Source of the DNA: Plotosus lineatus | Lineage: Eukaryota > Chordata > Actinopteri > Siluriformes > Plotosidae | Length of the DNA: 64,000 nt | Assembly (NCBI GenBank): GCA_024760905.1 | Contig: CM045729.1 | Span: 60,811,580-60,875,579, forward strand | Reading direction: 5' to 3' | The notes under the pieces: model-generated | Seen by the model: the letters and a program-made list of their open reading frames with translations, nothing else | The model's database searches: none | What the model was told of the DNA's origin: nothing | Shown here: positions 1 to 11,438 of the stretch, piece by piece | Numbering within the stretch: position 1 is the first letter of the stretch | How the letters are laid out: every line of letters begins with the position of its first letter | Program-made: the position numbers and the translations under genes

Positions 1-1713
1 AGTTGTGTCACTGGACTTGCAGTTGCATGCTCTAGACTCTCGGGTGAAGAGGAACCTTGCTGTCAACCGATCGTTGCCGGTTTATGAGCTGGCTTTGATG
101 GCGGAGGAGGCCACCCTCCAAACCTGGCAGGCTCAAACATGTTGATTTGAGTCTCCTGGGAACATTTGGCAGAGTCTTCGGTCACAGATGCCTTTAATTC
201 CCACCTCCAGCAGAGCTACAACCACATATCCCCACAGGGAAGTGGGGATCCCAATGATTCATGCCTCTATTATTGAGGTGGCAGCCCATAGCTGTGGCCG
301 GAAAGCCACTTGCAGTGAGAGGGGACGTCCAGCTTAAAAATAAGGCCTATCAAGTCTTATTGGCTTGTGGGACTTCCGAGACATCAGGCAGGTATCTTGA
401 GGCCAAACGTGCCGCAGCCCAAGCTGTCGCAATGCAAAACCTCTGGTATGGGAGGAGTTCGGTGAGAGCCTGGAAATTGACTATCTGATGGCCTTGAAAC
501 GGTTCTGAACCACCATCCAATGCATCAGGAAGGGGAAGCAGTTCTTCACAAATACTATTTACAGTGGAATTGGGAAGCTGCTCATCTCGACTGGAGATGC
601 TGTCAGAAGTGGAAGGAATACTTCAAGGGCATTCTCAATCTCTCCAACATGCCCGCTGTGGAAGAAGAAGAGTCTGGGAGTTTGGGTGGGGGTTCACCCA
701 TCGCTGGGGCTGAGGTCATTGAGGTAGTCAAAAAGGTCTGTGGTGATGAGATCGATAATGAATATCTCAGGGCTATGGATGTTGTAGGACTGTCTTGGTT
801 GACAGTCTTGGCTGACTAAGTAGTCCCCCCTTTTTAAGAAGTGGGATCGGAGGGTGTGTTCCAGTTATCATGGACTCACACTCCTTAGCCTACCCGGGAA
901 AGTATTAGCAGGAGTACTGAAGCGGAGCACCCGTCCAATGGTTGAACCTCGGATTCAGGAGAAACAATGTGGTTTTTGTCCTGGCCATTGCAATGGTAAC
1001 AACAGGTTGAATTCAGTGAGGGTGTTCTTTTCTCACTGATTCTGTTCATATTTTTATGGACAGAATTTCTAGGTGCAGCCATGCAGTTGAGGGGTTCTAA
1101 TTTGGTGGCCATCAGATCTGGCCTCTGCCTTTTGCAGATGATCTTGTCCTTTTGGCTTCATCAATCCAGGACCTCCAGCTCTCATTGGAGTGATTTGCAG
1201 CTGAATGCAAAGAGGCCAGGATGACAACTGACACCTCCAAGTCCGGGGTTCGGTTCTCAGCCGGAGAAGGGTGGAATGCACCCTCCGGGTCTGGAATGAC
1301 GTCTTACCCCAAGTGGAGGAGTTCAAGCATCTCGGGGTCTTATTGCTGAGTTAGGGAAGGATGGAGCGTGAGATTGACAGGCTACAGTTTCTACTGTAAA
1401 ATAAAGCCTGTACAGGTCCATAGTGCTGAAGAGGGAGTTGAGCCAGAAGACAAACCTTGCAATTCATCAGTCGATTTACATCCCAACCCTCAGCTATGGT
1501 CACAAGCTTTGGGAATTGACTGAAAGAACGAGATTACAAATACAAGCAGCTAAAATGAACTTCCTTCGCAGACTCTTTCTTAGAGATAGGGTGAGATGCT
1601 CATGACTTGGTCATCTGGCTAGAATGCCTCCTAAACACCTTCCTCCCTGGTGTGGTGTTTCGGACATGTCCACCAGGGATGAGATCCTGGTGTCGACCCA
1701 GAACACGCTGGAA

Positions 1714-3017
1714 CAGGGGTCAGCAACCTTTGCCATTCAAAGAGCCATTTGTACCTGTTTTCCACAGTAAAGATACCACTAGGAGCCACAAATCCTTTTT
1801 GACATTTAAAATCAAATAACACCACATAACATTTTTTCCCTTTTGCCTTTATATTAATATAAAAAACAAACAAAAAAACATTTAAATTAAAAAAAAAAAA
1901 AAAGATGTTGAATAAAATTTACTTTCAATGAAAATTCCCAATATCTATTTGAGTTCTATGGCCCAGCAGAGTTGACATACCGGCAGAACAGCGCTATTTG
2001 TTCAATATTATTTTTGTCTTTTCATTCATCACATCCAATTGAATAGGCCACAGCGGAATTGATGTCTTTAATTTGCTGTCTGGTGATGTATGCCGCCATT
2101 GTTATTGTTCTCTCTTTGACAGTCTTTGCAGAGAGGGACATATCCTTGATTTTCTGCACAATTTTCCCCATGTTTTTAAAGTCTGAGAATAGATGTTCTG
2201 AAATCTTGATGAAATATTCTTTCATATATTCTCTATCAGTGAATGGCTTCCTGTGTCTATTTCCTGCGCAGTTTCAAAACTAGCATATGTAGTTGAATTT
2301 GCGGACAATACCCACTTCCTGAAGTGACTTTTGCTCAGCTCAGTCTTCCGACTCAGTCCCAAAACGGCCCTTTTTCTCTTATCTCCTTCTGGATATTTCT
2401 GAGCAAATGTTGTGTGTTTATTCTGGATGTCTTGCGACATTTGACTTTTTGTTGTTTGCTAGTCTCTCATTACATATTAAGCATACTGGTAAACCAGTAT
2501 TGTCAGCAGTGCAAGCAAATGAATCTGCTCACGTAGCATTGAATAATCTGTTTTCCTCAGACACTTTTCTTGGAATTCTCCATATTGCTCTCACTCGGAT
2601 TTGAGAAGTTGAAGAAATTGTGTACTGGTAGGTGCCACACATTGAGGGGTTGTGACGCATATAAAGAGCAATGCCAAAAAGAATGTGAGAAGGCAACAAC
2701 AGCACAAAGTGGACTAAGAATTTAAAAAATCGTCCATAATCACTTCAGATGGAACAATGATATGGACAGGGACAGAGGAAAAGTAATTGCCACTGAAACC
2801 AATAGGAAGGATGCTGTGAAGGACAGATGGGACCGGGCATGAAGACTTCAGTCTGATTTAGTCTTCTCTCTGAGAATGGTTCCATCAGTGCAATATTAAG
2901 TAGTTTTAAAAAAATGTTGAGTGAGCTCCACATTCATTATTTTTTAAAGCCATAGAGCCACATCAGAGAGGTAAAAGAGCCGCATGCGGCTCCGAAGGAG
3001 TGGGTTGCCGACCCCTG
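1714..3017 (-). mobile_element. hAT (Charlie-like) DNA transposon, internally deleted, inside Rex3
   Basis: Terminal inverted repeats CAGGGGTCAGCAACC and GGTTGCCGACCCCTG bound 1,304 bp. Flanking 8-bp duplications CGCTGGAA and TGCTGGAG differ from the uninterrupted Rex3 sequence CGCTGGAG by one base each. Minus-strand frames at 2022-2225 and 2222-2440 resemble the N-terminal half of the hAT transposase domesticated in GTF2IRD2 (KIVQKIKDMSLSAKTVKERT; FRKWVLSANSTTYASF). The catalytic part is missing. Confidence 0.88.
2022..2440 (-). pseudogene. hAT transposase N-terminal fragment
   Basis: Two overlapping open segments in different frames carry HTTFAQKYPEGDKRKRAV, HFRKWVLSANSTTYASF and QQIKDINSAVAYSIGCDE. 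This order and spacing are those of Charlie-type hAT transposases. Broken by a frameshift near 2224 and truncated; not functional. Confidence 0.75.
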
Positions 3018-3159
3018 TGCTGGAGGAATTATGTCTCTCGACTGGTCTGGGAACACCTCGGTGTCCTCTCAGAAGACTTAGAGGAAGTGGCGGGGGAGAG
3101 GGACGTCTGGACCTCACTACTTGGGCTGCTGCCCCCGCTAGCCAACCCCAGGTTTTACA

Positions 3160-3690
3160 CGCACACATACAACAGTGATGTGAGGTAAGGTTCATGGCAG
3201 GTGAGGCACTGCCGTCATTAGTCAGATTTACAAACATATAAACATACAGAATAGCTTATTCACCATTTCATTGGCAACAGTTAATGTGTTTTGTTTAAAA
3301 TTTTATATCAGCATTCTTTACATGTACAAACTGTAGCATACAAAAACACATTAAAAATTATTATTATCCTACCATTACTTATAAATGAAGTCCATGAATT
3401 TTTTTTTTCAGTTTAGATATCTAATCTTCCATTTTGAAAATAAGGTGAAGCAATAGGCAAAAAAGAACTGGATGGCTACATTTGACTTGCTAACTGTTTA
3501 CTGTAACTTGCTGTCACTAATTTTATTGTTCTGCAGCCAAGGCGTCGTAAGAAGACGCTAACCTAACATGAGGCAGGAGAACTGCGTGCCTCACCTAGTG
3601 CCTCTTGGCAGGCGTTTTATGATTGCTCAGCACAAGAAATACGTTACATACGTACAAGTTTTTGATTAAAAAAAAAAAAAAAAAAAAAAC
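3160..3690. other. no recognisable gene
   Basis: AT-rich sequence between the Rex3 end and the next transposon; ends in an A-tract (3669-3688). No coding or repeat family recognised. Confidence 0.5.
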
Positions 3691-3693
3691 ACT

Positions 3694-3882
3694 GTACAGG
3701 AAGTCGCCAGCTTACAACCTGTGTAACTTACGATTGTTCGACTTTACAACCACCCATGACTAAAAAAAAATAAATAAAAAATTATATACTTGGGTATCAT
3801 TAGCCTTGCCTAGCTGATTCTAGCCTATGTGCAAGGATCAAATGGACTAAACCATGTACATGTATTTAAGAAGAAAAAGATG

Positions 3883-3924
<42 letters not shown>

Positions 3925-5825
3925 GAGAGGGAGAGATTCAAAAATTCGTCACAAGAAAAAAAAAAGTAACATTATTAGCAGATTGTTCTCAAATATTCAC
4001 ATTACATACAAAGGGTAAACAAATTCACATGAATGCAGAATTAATAAAAAATACTAGGAGACCAAAAAAAATCAAAAGCAGACAATACGTGTGTGCATGT
4101 GTGTGCCAATGGGTGATTGTAGATGCAAGTAAGTGTACAGAAAGAGAGAGAGAGAGAGAATTCCAACAAGAAAAACACAGTAACATTATTATTATCATCA
4201 TCATCATCATTATTATTATTATGAATAGTATTATAAAGCATTTAAGGATAGGTTGACTCTGCTGCTTGATGGGAATATCGCAGGGTTTTTAACACAAACT
4301 TGTAGAAAGGTACAGTATACATACTACAGTACATGGTTTCTACACATTGGGCCAAATGTCATTCAAGAACTTTTCAAGGAACAAATTTTCATTTTCAAGT
4401 CTTGTTTAAAAGAGTAAAATACAAGAAATACTGTTTCTGACTTTAAAGAGTGAAATTTTTTTTAATGTACTGTAAATTAATATAAGTAAGAATGCAAACA
4501 TTCCTAAAATGTCAACTACTACATTTTCAATGTAACAACTAAATAAAGGTTATTTAAATAATTTTGCTGGAAACTATGCAATAATTTTAATAAACTGCAA
4601 CAAGACCAAAAGTACTTTTAAGGACCACATACTTTCTTTACCACTGACTTCGGGTCAACACCTGTACTGGCTGAGGATCCACTAGGCCTCGTCATGGTAA
4701 CGCTAACATTAAAGCTTGTGACAGTTGTTTGGGCTGCATTTCCTTTGAAATAGTCCATTATCTAACTACTTTCATGCTCCTTGGTTCTTAAAAGTCTGTG
4801 CATGGTTTTTGAGTGGGTGACATTTGATTTTGTGTGAGACTTTAAAGCTTCTCCTGTGTGGGGCCGGTGGTGTAGTGGTTAGAGTTCTGCACTCATGATC
4901 AGGAGGTTGTGTGTTCAAATCCTCGTTAGACCCCCACTGTGCTAAGACCCCTGGGCAAGGTCTTAACCACAAGTGTGCCTTGTTCACACAGCAGTATAAA
5001 TGGGTACCAGTAAAAAATATACTGGAAAGGTAACCTCCGATGGACTATCCATCCATCCATCCATCCATCCCATCCAGGAAGAGTTGAACTCCTAGTCGCT
5101 TCACGCTATGGAAACTGGGGATAAACACCGGCCTGATGAGCCACTATGGCTCGGGTGTAAAAACCCCAAAGGACTTTTAATGCTTCTCCTCCAGAGCACT
5201 AACTGCAATATTTTTTTTCCGCATGCCTTGCAAAACACATGACGCCAACTTTTGCCAACGTCTATCCAATCGCTGTAGTCTCTGTTCTCCTGCCATTCTT
5301 CTTTAAATATACACTGGCCGCTTTGCATTGTGGCAGTTGGTACAGTAGAGTCCTTTTTAAGCTTTTTTATAAATATTTATTCACTTGTGATGAGCACAAA
5401 GGTAACCTGTGATGCCATTACTAAACTGCCCAAAATGGGATCTGTATGTTGTAAAACAGATCTAAAAGCTTCTATAATTTTGTGTCATCAAGCGGAACTC
5501 CAGGAAACATTGATTTTCTGAGACTTTTTTTTTTTTTAAAAATACAAAAATCAGAGGTTTGTAATAAAATGTTATACATTTACCCAAAGGTAAAAATCAA
5601 GTACCATTCAAGGACGGAGTAAGAAAACCATTGGTTTTCAAGGGGTGGCATGGCAATTCGAGAGCCTTTGAAAACAATTTATTTTTTCAAGTACTTTTCA
5701 AAGCATTCAAGCACTGATACAAACCATGATACTAGTAGTAATACATGTACAGACCCGACTTACGTCCAAAGTATCTAATGACCTGTTGGTTAGAACCAAA
5801 TGTGTAAGTCGGACACTACCTGTAC
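3694..5825. mobile_element. Tigger-like DNA transposon relic
   Basis: The left end TGTACAGGAAGTCGCCAGC and the reverse complement of the right end TGTACAGGTAGTGTCCGAC are similar and both are followed by CTTAC. The element sits between TA dinucleotides. The interior holds (GA)n and (ATT)n tracts and a SINE at 4861-5160; no transposase seen. Confidence 0.5.
4861..5160 (+). repeat. tRNA-headed SINE, family B
   Basis: Begins GGGGCCGGTGGTGTAGTGGT (A-box like) with GTGTTCAAATCC (B-box like) about 50 nt later. A tRNA-unrelated body and a (CCAT)n tract at about 5048-5079 follow. A second copy lies in opposite orientation at 52195-52495, which defines the ends. Confidence 0.75.
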
Positions 5826-5827
5826 AT

Positions 5828-5895
5828 TATATCTTCTTTTCCTTCTGGCTGTTTCCCTTTTTCCATGGGTCGCCATAGTGAATCATCATTCACAT
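5828..5895 (-). repeat. RTE-type 3' tail fragment
   Basis: Matches the complement of the RTE LINE end seen at 7075-7130 (CTTCTTTTCC, GGGTCGCCA, GTGAATCATC) with substitutions. A solo tail or a truncated SINE. Confidence 0.55.
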
Positions 5896-6267
5896 GATTG
5901 ATAGTTTAGTTCATAGAGTAAAAGTGTTTGAACATTATAATAATGACATACAGGGAGACAGCAATATGGTCTCACTGCATAGCATACAAGCACAGTGAGT
6001 TGTAGCATTGCACAATCCATGCTGAGGCTCGGCTGGCTGCTGCCTCACTGCACGTTTCTTCTTAGTATTTGAACGGTAAATGTGAAAATTTAGCAACTTT
6101 GGAAAAAAACTACAAATGGTGAAGTTAAATGGAAATTAACTTTTAAAGTACAAATCACTGAATAAGTATAACCATTTAATTTATTTTTTCATTTTACATG
6201 TTTTCCTTCCATGATGATAGATGAAGCACGGCCTCAACTGCCTCCCCTGACTACACATCACTTATAC

Positions 6268-7074
6268 ACACACACACACACACACACACTGTGGTACCTT
6301 GACTTACAAGTGTCTTTTATAATGAATTCTCCATGATATGAGCTCCGATCCCACCAAAAATCTGTCCCATCCAACAAGAAAACTTTTGATTTACGAGCTC
6401 TGCTCAGGAAATGGGTTTTCCGAGCCAATTAGCCTTGTATTCTTTCGCGTTTATTCCTCTGTGCTCCTAGAATGCCTTGTGCAATGCTTCTCAATTATTT
6501 TCTGTGATACCGCCTATAGGAAGAAAAAAAAAACAAAACTTTTCACACACCCCTCAGCACTCCACGTGCAACTATAAATAGTGTTTACTGCACTTCATAT
6601 CGTTTGCTCTGTGCTTTTTCCTTACACCACAGGGAACACAGTGAATGCCACTGCCACCTAGTGTAATTGCGCATCCTCTACAGTAGGTGGTAGTGGCATG
6701 CTCACTGTGTTCCCTACACCACAGGGAATACAGTGAGCATGCCATTGCCACCTACTGTAGAGGATGCGCAATTACACAAAATTCTAGTACAGTCTGGCAA
6801 AAAAGCATGTTCCTCAGGGTCATACGAGCCCCCGACATCACACCTCGACCCACTATTTGAGAAGCACTGGCCTTGTGGGAGCTCACCACGACCCTTTCTT
6901 CACTAGCATTTGTAGCGTGCACATGCACAAATATATATATATACATTTTTAAATAAATGTATATATTATTATATCAAATATAATATGGGGATTTTTGTTT
7001 TATCTAACAAACATTTTGACTTACGAGCTTGCCCTCTGAACGGATTAATTTTGTAAGTCAAGATACTACTGTGT
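6268..7074. mobile_element. Tigger-like non-autonomous element with internal palindrome
   Basis: Ends are inverted: CTGTGGTACCTTGACTTAC at 6289 onward and its complement GTAAGTCAAGATACTACTG near 7053-7071. Preceded by a (CA)n tract. The interior includes a long inverted repeat (6661-6777). The right end was the target of the RTE insertion that follows. Confidence 0.6.
6661..6777. repeat. near-perfect 55-bp inverted repeat with 7-bp spacer
   Basis: Left arm 6661-6715 begins GTGTAATTGCGCATCC, right arm 6723-6777 ends with its complement. I count three mismatches in 55 positions. A third, direct partial copy of the right arm sits just upstream at about 6628-6660. Confidence 0.9.
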
Positions 7075-7947
7075 CTTCTTCTTCTTTTCCTTTCGGCTTT
7101 TCCCTTCAGGGGTCGCCACAGCGAATCATCTTCCTCCATCTCACCCTATCCTTTGCATCTTCTTCTCTTACACCAACGACCTTCATGTCCTCCTTCACCA
7201 CATCCATGAATCGTCTCTTTGGTCTTCCTGACTTCCTTTAAATTACATCGCCTGCACAAGATGTAGTCTACCTGTGTGCTCCTACCTCCACTTTTATAAG
7301 TCACCTATGCTCCTCTCTCGTCTGGAAGAAAGTATTCACCACAGCCATTTCCATCCTTTTTGCAAAATCTACCAACATCTCTCCTTCTGCGTTTCTGTCC
7401 TGGATACCAAACCTACCCATCACTTCCTCGTCCCCTCTGTTTCCTGCACCAACATGTCCATTGAAGTCTGCCCCAATGACCACTCTTTCACTTCTGGGGG
7501 TACTCTGCATCACTTCATCTAACTCCCTCCAGAATCTCTCCTTCTCTTCTCGCTCACATCCTGCCTGTGGGGCATAAGCACTAACAACATTGACCATCAC
7601 ACCTTCAATTTCTAACTTGAGACTCATCACTCTGTCTGACACTCTTTTCACTTCTAGAATATTCTTGACAATCTCCTCCTTCAAGATGACTCCGACTCCA
7701 TTTCTCTTCCCATCCACACCATGATAAAACAGCTTAAACCCTGCTCCTAAGCTTCTAGCCTTGTTACCTTTCCACCTTGTCTCCTGAACACACAGTATGT
7801 CCACCTTCCTCCTCTGCATCATGTCAGCCAGCTCTCTACCTTTTCCTGCCATAGTTCCTACGTTCAAAGTCCCTACTTTCAGTCCTAGACTCATACCTTT
7901 CCTCCTCTCTCTGGCAACGGACACGCCTCCCGCCTCTCCTTCTTCGA
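7075..7947 (-). mobile_element. Internally deleted RTE-clade LINE with perfect 16-bp target duplication
   Basis: CAAGATACTACTGTGT occurs at 7059-7074 and again at 7948-7963, bracketing 873 bp. On the minus strand this holds an AP-endonuclease domain, runs straight into the C-terminal end of the same ORF and ends in the RTE tail (GGGAAAAGCCGAAAGG, then GAAGAAGA). The reverse transcriptase is absent. The perfect duplication suggests a recent insertion. Confidence 0.88.
7301..7924 (-). CDS. RTE LINE apurinic/apyrimidinic-like endonuclease domain (ORF remnant)
   Basis: 207 codons, open from MSVARERRKG. Shows the endonuclease/exonuclease/phosphatase signatures GTLNVGTM, LCVQETRWKG (catalytic Glu), SAYAPQAG and GADFNGHVG (catalytic Asp-x-Asn). 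It nicks target DNA during target-primed retrotransposition (family knowledge). A one-base shift after REEHR closes the frame; the downstream bases in the other frame continue with the family SGGRSTQVDYILC motif. Not a host gene. Confidence 0.85.
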   Translation of the reverse strand: MSVARERRKGMSLGLKVGTLNVGTMAGKGRELADMMQRRKVDILCVQETRWKGNKARSLGAGFKLFYHGVDGKRNGVGVILKEEIVKNILEVKRVSDRVMSLKLEIEGVMVNVVSAYAPQAGCEREEKERFWRELDEVMQSTPRSERVVIGADFNGHVGAGNRGDEEVMGRFGIQDRNAEGEMLVDFAKRMEMAVVNTFFQTREEHR

Positions 7948-7978
7948 CAAGATACTACTGTGTGTATATATACATATA

Positions 7979-7983
<5 letters not shown>

Positions 7984-8011
<28 letters not shown>

Positions 8012-8133
8012 TACAACTTACGCACGAGCTTGTATAAGTAACCTATACAAGTTTGTACTGTATATAATCTCTCTCTCTCTGCATAATCATCTTATTTCAT
8101 GCTATTGAATGTATAGGTGTGTGTGTGTGTGTG

Positions 8134-8170
<37 letters not shown>
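7984..8170. repeat. microsatellites (CA)n, (GT)n, (TA)n
   Basis: (CA)n at about 7984-8011, (GT)n at about 8117-8134, (TA)n to 8170, next to the RTE insertion. Confidence 0.9.
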
Positions 8171-8175
<5 letters not shown>

Positions 8176-8496
8176 AACTAGTGGATAGGGCGCAGGATCG
8201 CTGATCCTAAGGTTGGGGGTTCGAGTCCCCACAGGGTTGTCACTGTCCCCCCAGTGCAGCTAACTGGATTATCAAAGGCCGGCCATGTCTCTCACTGCCT
8301 ATAGTGTGAGGCATGTAAAAGAACCATTGCTGACTTTCGACAAGAGTAGGCTGCAAAGCCATCAGCGTGTTTCCGCCCTGTGATGGCCTGGCGAGCTGTC
8401 TAGGGTGTACTCTGCCCTCACCCGAAGTTGGCTGGGATGGGCGCCAGCCTCCCCGCGACCCTAATTAGGATTAAGCGGTTACAGAAAATGAATGAA
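8176..8496 (+). repeat. SINE family A, copy with type-N tail
   Basis: GTGGATAGGGCGCAGGATCG and GGGTTCGAGTCCCC form a tRNA-like head (its 5' end is truncated here). The body has CACTGTCCCCCCAGTGCAGC and CATGTAAAAGAACCATTGCT; the tail is CCCTAATTAGGATTAAGCGG then GAAAATGAATGAA. Related copies: 11721, 13500, 20833 and 27099. Confidence 0.8.
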
Positions 8497-8647
8497 CTGA
8501 GGAAATAAGATGATATTCAGCTATACAGCTTAATATTTTTTGGCGTTTTTGTATAACCCTTCAACTTTCTAGCCCTCTATGCTTTCCATTAGACAGAGGT
8601 TAAATGCTGGCGGTTACTCTAATATATTATTTATTTATTCATATTCT

Positions 8648-9671
8648 GAGCCATTCGGTCGCTGTATCACCGGAGCCAGAGCTTGGTCCGTATTGGCAAC
8701 AACAGGTCGAATTCGTTTCTGGTGGGATTTGGAGTCCGCCAAGGCTGTCCTTTGTCACCGATTCTGTTCATAATTTTTAAGGATAGACTCTCTAGGCGCA
8801 GTCGAGGCGTTGAGGGGTTCTGGTTTGGTGGCCATCGGATCTCGTCTCTGCTTTTTGCGGATGATGATGTCCTTTTGGCTTCAGCAAGTCGGGACCTCCA
8901 GCTCTCATTGGAGCGATTTACAGCCGAGTGCGAAGCAGCCGGGATGAGGATCAGTACCTCTAAGTCTCAGGCCATGGTTCTCAGTCGGACAAGGGTGGAA
9001 TGCACCCTCCGGGTCGGGAATGAGGTCCTGCCCCAAGTGGAGGAGTTTAAGTATCTTGGGGTCTTGTTTACGAGTGAGGGAAGGATGGAGCGAGAGATCG
9101 ACAGACGGATCACTGCAGCCTCTGCCGTTAAGCGGTGCCTGTACCGGTCCGTTGTGGTGAAGAAGGAGCTGAGCCGCAAGGCGAAGCTCTCAATTTACCA
9201 GTCGATCTACATTCTAACCCTCACCAGTCGATCTACATTCTAACCCTCACCTATGGTCACGAGCTTTGGGCAATGACCAAAAGAACAAGATCACAGATAC
9301 AAGCGGCTGAAATGAGCTTCCTTCGCCGGGTGGCGGGGTTCTCCCTTAGAGATAAGGTGAGAAGCTCCGCCATCCGGGGAGAGCTCGGAGTAGATCCGCT
9401 GCTCCTCCGCATTGAGAGGGGCTAGTTGAGGTGGCTCGGGGATCTGGTCAAAATGCCTCCCGGATGCCTCCCTGGTGTGGTGTTTCGGGCATGTCCAACC
9501 GGGAAGAGACCCCGGGGTCAACCTAGAACACGCTGGAGGGACTATGTCTCTCGGCTTGTCTGGGACCGCCTCGGTGTCCCCCCGGGAGAGTTGGAGGAAG
9601 TGGCTGGGGAGAGGGATGTCTGGACCTCTTTGCTTAGGTTGCTGCCCCCGCGATCCGACCCTGGACTTAGC

Positions 9672-9703
<32 letters not shown>

Positions 9704-9716
9704 CAGAACCGCTTCA
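8648..9716 (+). mobile_element. Rex3 LINE, 5'-truncated copy
   Basis: Reverse-transcriptase half of a Rex3-type element: GFGVRQGCPLSPILFIIF, LLFADDDVLLAS (FADD catalytic motif with an extra Asp), EEFKYLGVLFTSEGRMEREI, and the tail frame RWLGDLVKMPPGCLPGVVFR. The 3' end is a (GAT)n tract (9674-9702), typical of the clade. A 26-bp tandem duplication at about 9197-9248 and further shifts break the ORF. Confidence 0.9.
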
Positions 9717-9815
9717 TCCTAATTAGGGTCACAGGGAGGCTGGCACCCATCTCAGTCAACTTTGCGCAAGGGGAGAGTATACCCTGGACAGCTCACCAGG
9801 CCACTGCCACATAAT
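9711..9815 (-). repeat. type-N repeat tail, reverse orientation
   Basis: Complement of the tail shared by SINE family A (N type) and the repeat at 16745: GAACCGCTT, CCTAATTAGG, GGCACCCATCTCAG, CCTGGACAGCTCACC. Confidence 0.65.
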
Positions 9816-9819
9816 ATAT

Positions 9820-10260
9820 GAAGAACTCAGTTTTTCATCAGGATTGGTGCAAGTAATTTTTCTTCAGCATATGACAAAATCAGACTTTATAGTAAAAACA
9901 AAAAAAAAAACAAGACAAACTTTAAAGATATGAGACAAATCGGAAATCTATCATGCTTTCTTTCATTTTCCACAAGACACCAACACTGTCGATATAAACT
10001 TGTAATGGCAGGTAAACATGCCCATCTGTGAAGTTGTGAGAAGTTGAGAAATGGCACACAGGAGACAGACTGCTGCTCACACGACTGATGGATGGTCCAT
10101 CTGGCCATAGAGAACACTGCAGAAGAGGAATAAATATTTGTTTGCCTCCTTCAGAGATGTGGGCAACACTTAGAATCGGGGTTCAAATCACTGTCTCTGG
10201 TCTTTTTGGAAAGCAACTGCTAACTCTAACTCAAACTACTGTCAGAGACGGGGGGAGAGA

Positions 10261-10292
<32 letters not shown>

Positions 10293-11430
10293 TTCACATA
10301 TTGATGACAATTTCCTCTTTAAAGATGGTACATTTACAACTAATTAACTGAGGCTGCCATGAACCAAGTGAAGTGGCTTTGGTTGCTGGTTCATGGCACA
10401 CTCAAAAGCCTTTAATCCTCAAAAAAATCGATGGTGCACTTTATAATCCAGTGTGCGTTATGTATGGATAAAGCCACGACACTCCATCTCACTGATACTG
10501 TCAAAACCCAAGTGAAGCAAACTAATTAAGAGCTTACCACCACTCCAGTAGATTAACCAAAGAACTCCAATCTAGATATCGGTGTCAACAGGTCAGAAGT
10601 TAGAGCGATCCTGGCTTTATGTCCAAATACCAGCATTACTGCTATCATAGTCAGGTAACTCGGAGTACCGTTGAGTGGTTTTTCCTACCTAATCCATCAT
10701 GTTTGTTATAGTGTTGACGTCTCTTTAAGGGGGCGTAGTCATGATCCAGGAAGACTTCTAATCTCCATCTTTCTTGATCTGACTCCATGCGCAAGGGAAT
10801 AATAGATAATAAAATACTATAATATAACAATAAAAAAATAAAAGAGGGATCCCAGCTTTATGTCCAACCCACTCAACTATTAAACTCAGACACTGAAGAT
10901 AAATAATTTGTGGGAGAGGAATGAACTGAAAAAGTGTATTTATTGTTTGATATTGTTACAACTGAAAAATGTTGAGTTATTGTGAAGTGTATTATTTTTT
11001 AGTCTATGTATTCCAACTGAGCAATGTTGACAAGTTATTGTGAAAGTTGAATCTAGTTTGACTTATCTGACTATTGTTTTGCTTAAAACGCCTTATAATC
11101 CACCACGCCTTATGTGTGGACAGATGACGTTCAGTCAGCGCCCGTTGATGTTGCGCCTTAAAATCCTGTGCGCCTTGTGGTCCGGACATGCATATGAACA
11201 TAAATGGCAAACGTGATCAGGATTTTAGATTTTGAACCATCATGAAGTGAGGTCAGGTGAGCTCAGCTCAGCACACAGAGTAACTAAGGGTGTCTTTTTA
11301 AACTTTTGGTATCTCCCATGTGGAAATACAAGAAAAGCAAATGAAGATTTTTTTGGGGGGGAAAAAGATGCTACAATGGTGCTGAAGTTGAGACGGCTAT
11401 TACTCAAATTACCCTAAACAATATTTTTAT
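9820..11430. other. non-coding, repeat relics only
   Basis: Contains a (GA)n tract (about 10255-10292) and two diverged copies of a TTATAATCCA motif repeat, near 10425-10475 and 11085-11185. No exon-like segment with CP2-family similarity was found, although ubp1 must continue to the left. Confidence 0.5.
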
Positions 11431-11438
11431 GCATCTAA

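Larger units (their letters stand above)
1..3150 (+). mobile_element. Rex3-like RTE-clade LINE, degenerate, interrupted by a hAT element
   Basis: Decayed LINE open frames run left to right: SNMPAVEEEESGSLGGGSPI, then GLTLLSLPGKVLAGVLKRST, the RT core and the C-terminal tail. The same sequence order appears in the better copy at 8.65-9.7 kb. The copy enters from outside the window, is full of stops and frameshifts, and is split at 1713/3018 by a hAT insertion, resuming with GAGGAATTATGTCTCTCG to about 3150. Confidence 0.85.

Noticed and set aside
4861..4930. tRNA gene candidate
   Set aside because: A- and B-box-like sequences belong to a SINE head; no closed cloverleaf, and a second copy with the same body exists at 52195-52495.
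7797..7979. Plus-strand open frame over the RTE element
   Set aside because: Antisense of the endonuclease ORF running into a microsatellite.
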